17,566 bases of DNA, taken from contig CABYKC010000013.1 of assembly GCA_902519435.1 (NCBI GenBank), positions 1 through 17,566 of the forward strand, given 5' to 3'. The stretch comes from an uncultured Alphaproteobacteria bacterium (GTDB lineage Bacteria; Pseudomonadota; Alphaproteobacteria; HIMB59; GCA-002718135). Under the pieces are notes generated by a model, which saw only the letters and a list, made by a program, of their open reading frames with translations, did no database searches and had not been told where the DNA came from. Positions 15,823-17,566 of the stretch are shown one piece after another (the first letter of the stretch is position 1; the number at the start of each line of letters is the position of its first letter). A program made the translations under genes and the position numbers.

Positions 15823-16611
15823 ATGAAAAACAAATTATTTGATATTTGGAAGCAAAATAAAGCCTGTATAAATGGTTGGTTATCAATACCAAATTCCTTT
15901 ACTGCTGAAGCTTTTGGCAAAATGGGTTGGGACTCAGTCACTATAGATTTGCAACATGGTCAAAATGATTATTCAAGTGCCATTGCAATGCTACAAGCAT
16001 TGAGCAATGGTAATTCGGTGCCAATGACTCGTGTTCCCTGGAGTGAACCTGGTATTATAATGAAAATGTTAGATCTTGGTGTGCTTGGTATTATTGCACC
16101 AATGATTAATACAAAAGAAGACTGTGAAAAATTTGTTTCATATTGTTATTATCCACCAATTGGACAGAGAAGTTTTGGTCCTATGAGAGCTCAGGTAGTT
16201 TATGGTTCAGATTACTATCAACACGCTAATGGAAATATCGTAAGCTTAGCTATGATTGAAACTAAAGAAGCAGTTGATAATTTAGATGCTATTCTTTCCG
16301 TTCCGCATTTAACTGGTATTTATATTGGACCCGCAGATATGAGTTCTTCTTATGGCTTACCACCTAAATTTGATGTTCGTGAAGATCCCGTATTTTCAAA
16401 TATAAAAATGATTGCAAAAAAAGCTAAAGAAAAAGGAAAGATTGCGGGTATTCATAATGGCTCGGTTCAATATTTGAAAGAAATGATAGAAATTGGATTT
16501 CAATTTACAAGTTTATTATCAGATTTTAGAATTATGTCATCTCATGCTGAAAGTTTATTAAAAGAATTGAAAGATGTGGATACTAAATCTGATAACACAA
16601 GCGCATATTAA
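15823..16611 (+). CDS. HpcH/HpaI-family class II aldolase
   Basis: A 262-residue (beta/alpha)8-barrel aldolase of the 4-hydroxy-2-oxoheptanedioate / 2-keto-3-deoxy-sugar-acid type. The family's key residues are in place: H45 in DLQHGQNDY, R70 in MTRVPW, and metal ligands E146 in MIETKEA and D172 in GPADMSSSYG. It should split a 2-keto-3-deoxy (4-hydroxy-2-oxo) acid into pyruvate and an aldehyde using a divalent metal. It is the only complete plus-strand gene in the window and is divergent from the sugar operon, so co-regulation is plausible. No ribosome binding site is seen before the ATG. It ends seven bases from the convergent uup gene. The natural substrate is unknown; a sugar-acid breakdown step linked to the neighbouring operon is inferred. 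Confidence 0.92.
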   Translation: MKNKLFDIWKQNKACINGWLSIPNSFTAEAFGKMGWDSVTIDLQHGQNDYSSAIAMLQALSNGNSVPMTRVPWSEPGIIMKMLDLGVLGIIAPMINTKEDCEKFVSYCYYPPIGQRSFGPMRAQVVYGSDYYQHANGNIVSLAMIETKEAVDNLDAILSVPHLTGIYIGPADMSSSYGLPPKFDVREDPVFSNIKMIAKKAKEKGKIAGIHNGSVQYLKEMIEIGFQFTSLLSDFRIMSSHAESLLKELKDVDTKSDNTSAY

Positions 16612-16618
16612 TAGTAAC

Positions 16619-17566
16619 TCAATTACTAACTAAATCTTCTTCCATTTTAATTAATTCAAACCATCTATTTTCTTTTGTATTAAGGTCACTATTTAGAACT
16701 TCCATTTTGGAAGTTATTTCTTGATATCGTTCAAAATTTTCTAAATATAAGTTTGTATCCTTCAATTCAATTTTAATATCTTCTAATTCTTGTTGAATAT
16801 TTTTTATTTGGGTTGGAAGTTGTTCTAATTCATATTGATACTTGTACGATAATTTAGGTTTTGATTTCTTTATTATATTATTTTCTGAATTTGGTTTTTT
16901 AGTTTTTTTATTTTTAGCAACTTGTTGATTTTCAGATTTCAAAAAATCACTATATCCTCCAAAAAATAATGATACATTTCCATCCTCCTTGAAATGTAAA
17001 ATTTTGTTTACAGTTTGATCTAAAAAATCTCGGTCATGCGATACTATTAGTAATGTTCCATTATAATTTGATAACATTTCAGTTAACAGATCTAGCGTCT
17101 CTAAATCTAGATCATTTGTTGGCTCATCTAATATAAGTCCAGTTTTGGGATTAGCTAATACTTTTGCTAAAAGTAATCTATTTTGCTCTCCTCCTGATAA
17201 TGTTTGTATCGTATGATTAACATTTTTAGGGTCAAACTGAAAATCTTTCACATAGCTACAGACATGCCTATCTCTTCCCTGAACTTTTAAATAGTCTCCT
17301 CCAGAGGGAACTAAAATATCTTTAATTGATTTTCTTCCATTAAGATCATTACGCATCTGATCAAAATAAGAAAATTCTAAATTTTTTTTCAACTTAATTT
17401 TACCTTTAGTAATTTTTATTTCATTAAGAATGGTACGAAGAAAAGTTGATTTACCACTTCCATTATTCCCTAACAGACCAATACGATCATTTTTTGAAAT
17501 TTTTATTGATAGGTTTTTAAAAACAAATTCACTTTGATTTGGGTATTTCACAAACACTTCATGAAG
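16619..17566 (-). CDS. uup: ABC-F ATPase Uup, C-terminal half (cut by window edge)
   Basis: The frame is open to the right edge with no stop, so the gene continues outside the window; the GTG at 17557 is internal and not a true start. What is present is the second ABC domain: Walker A GNNGSGKST, signature LSGGEQ, Walker B LILDEPTNDLD, and the H-loop SHDRDF. A Lys/Asn-rich linker and a C-terminal coiled coil rich in Glu/Leu/Ile follow. The segment G-R-D-R-H-V-x-x-Y-x-x-D-F-x-F before the signature and the C-terminal coiled coil are marks of Uup among ABC-F proteins. These soluble ATPases act on ribosomes or branched DNA and are not transporters. It is unrelated to the missing ATPase of the sugar importer. 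Confidence 0.9.
   Translation of the reverse strand, partial: LHEVFVKYPNQSEFVFKNLSIKISKNDRIGLLGNNGSGKSTFLRTILNEIKITKGKIKLKKNLEFSYFDQMRNDLNGRKSIKDILVPSGGDYLKVQGRDRHVCSYVKDFQFDPKNVNHTIQTLSGGEQNRLLLAKVLANPKTGLILDEPTNDLDLETLDLLTEMLSNYNGTLLIVSHDRDFLDQTVNKILHFKEDGNVSLFFGGYSDFLKSENQQVAKNKKTKKPNSENNIIKKSKPKLSYKYQYELEQLPTQIKNIQQELEDIKIELKDTNLYLENFERYQEITSKMEVLNSDLNTKENRWFELIKMEEDLVSN

Noticed and set aside
16612..16628. A 6-bp stem (TAGTAA / TTACTA) at the convergent ends of the aldolase and uup genes.
   Set aside because: It is short, has only one G-C pair, overlaps the uup stop codon and has no T-run on either side, so it is not a credible intrinsic terminator.

Overview
The window is very AT-rich and gene-dense. 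Genes are separated by a few bases or overlap, and the proteins are rich in Lys, Asn and Ile. This fits a streamlined marine alphaproteobacterium of the Pelagibacterales (SAR11) or AEGEAN-169/HIMB59 kind. That placement is inferred from composition and gene style; no rRNA or other marker gene is present.

Layout. (1) Positions 1-1496, minus strand: a class I methyltransferase and a Nit-type carbon-nitrogen hydrolase, which look like ordinary chromosomal genes. (2) Positions 1496-15513, minus strand: one tight gene string whose order of transcription runs from right to left. It contains a periplasmic sugar-binding protein, two CUT1-type permeases, four tandem homologous ~720-residue proteins, an aldo/keto reductase and an MFS transporter. 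Each ~720-residue protein joins an ADP-ribosylglycohydrolase (ARH/DraG) fold to a galactose-binding-like beta-sandwich and a LamG/DUF1080-like beta-sandwich. (3) Positions 15514-15822: a 309-bp divergent intergenic region with AT-rich promoter-like elements. (4) Positions 15823-16611, plus strand: an HpcH/HpaI-type class II aldolase. (5) Positions 16619-17566, minus strand: the C-terminal half of an ABC-F protein of the Uup type, cut by the window edge.

How the genes may work together (inference). The binding protein and two permeases should import a small carbohydrate or glycoside, using an ATPase encoded elsewhere. The four ARH-fold proteins have no signal peptide, so they should act in the cytoplasm, perhaps cleaving N- or O-glycosidic bonds in several related imported compounds. 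The reductase, the MFS carrier and the divergent aldolase could handle or move the products. The four-copy ARH-CBM-LamG array inside a sugar-uptake operon is the most unusual feature and the best candidate for an undescribed catabolic system. The copies fall into two active-site-loop subtypes and show mosaic similarity that suggests gene conversion.
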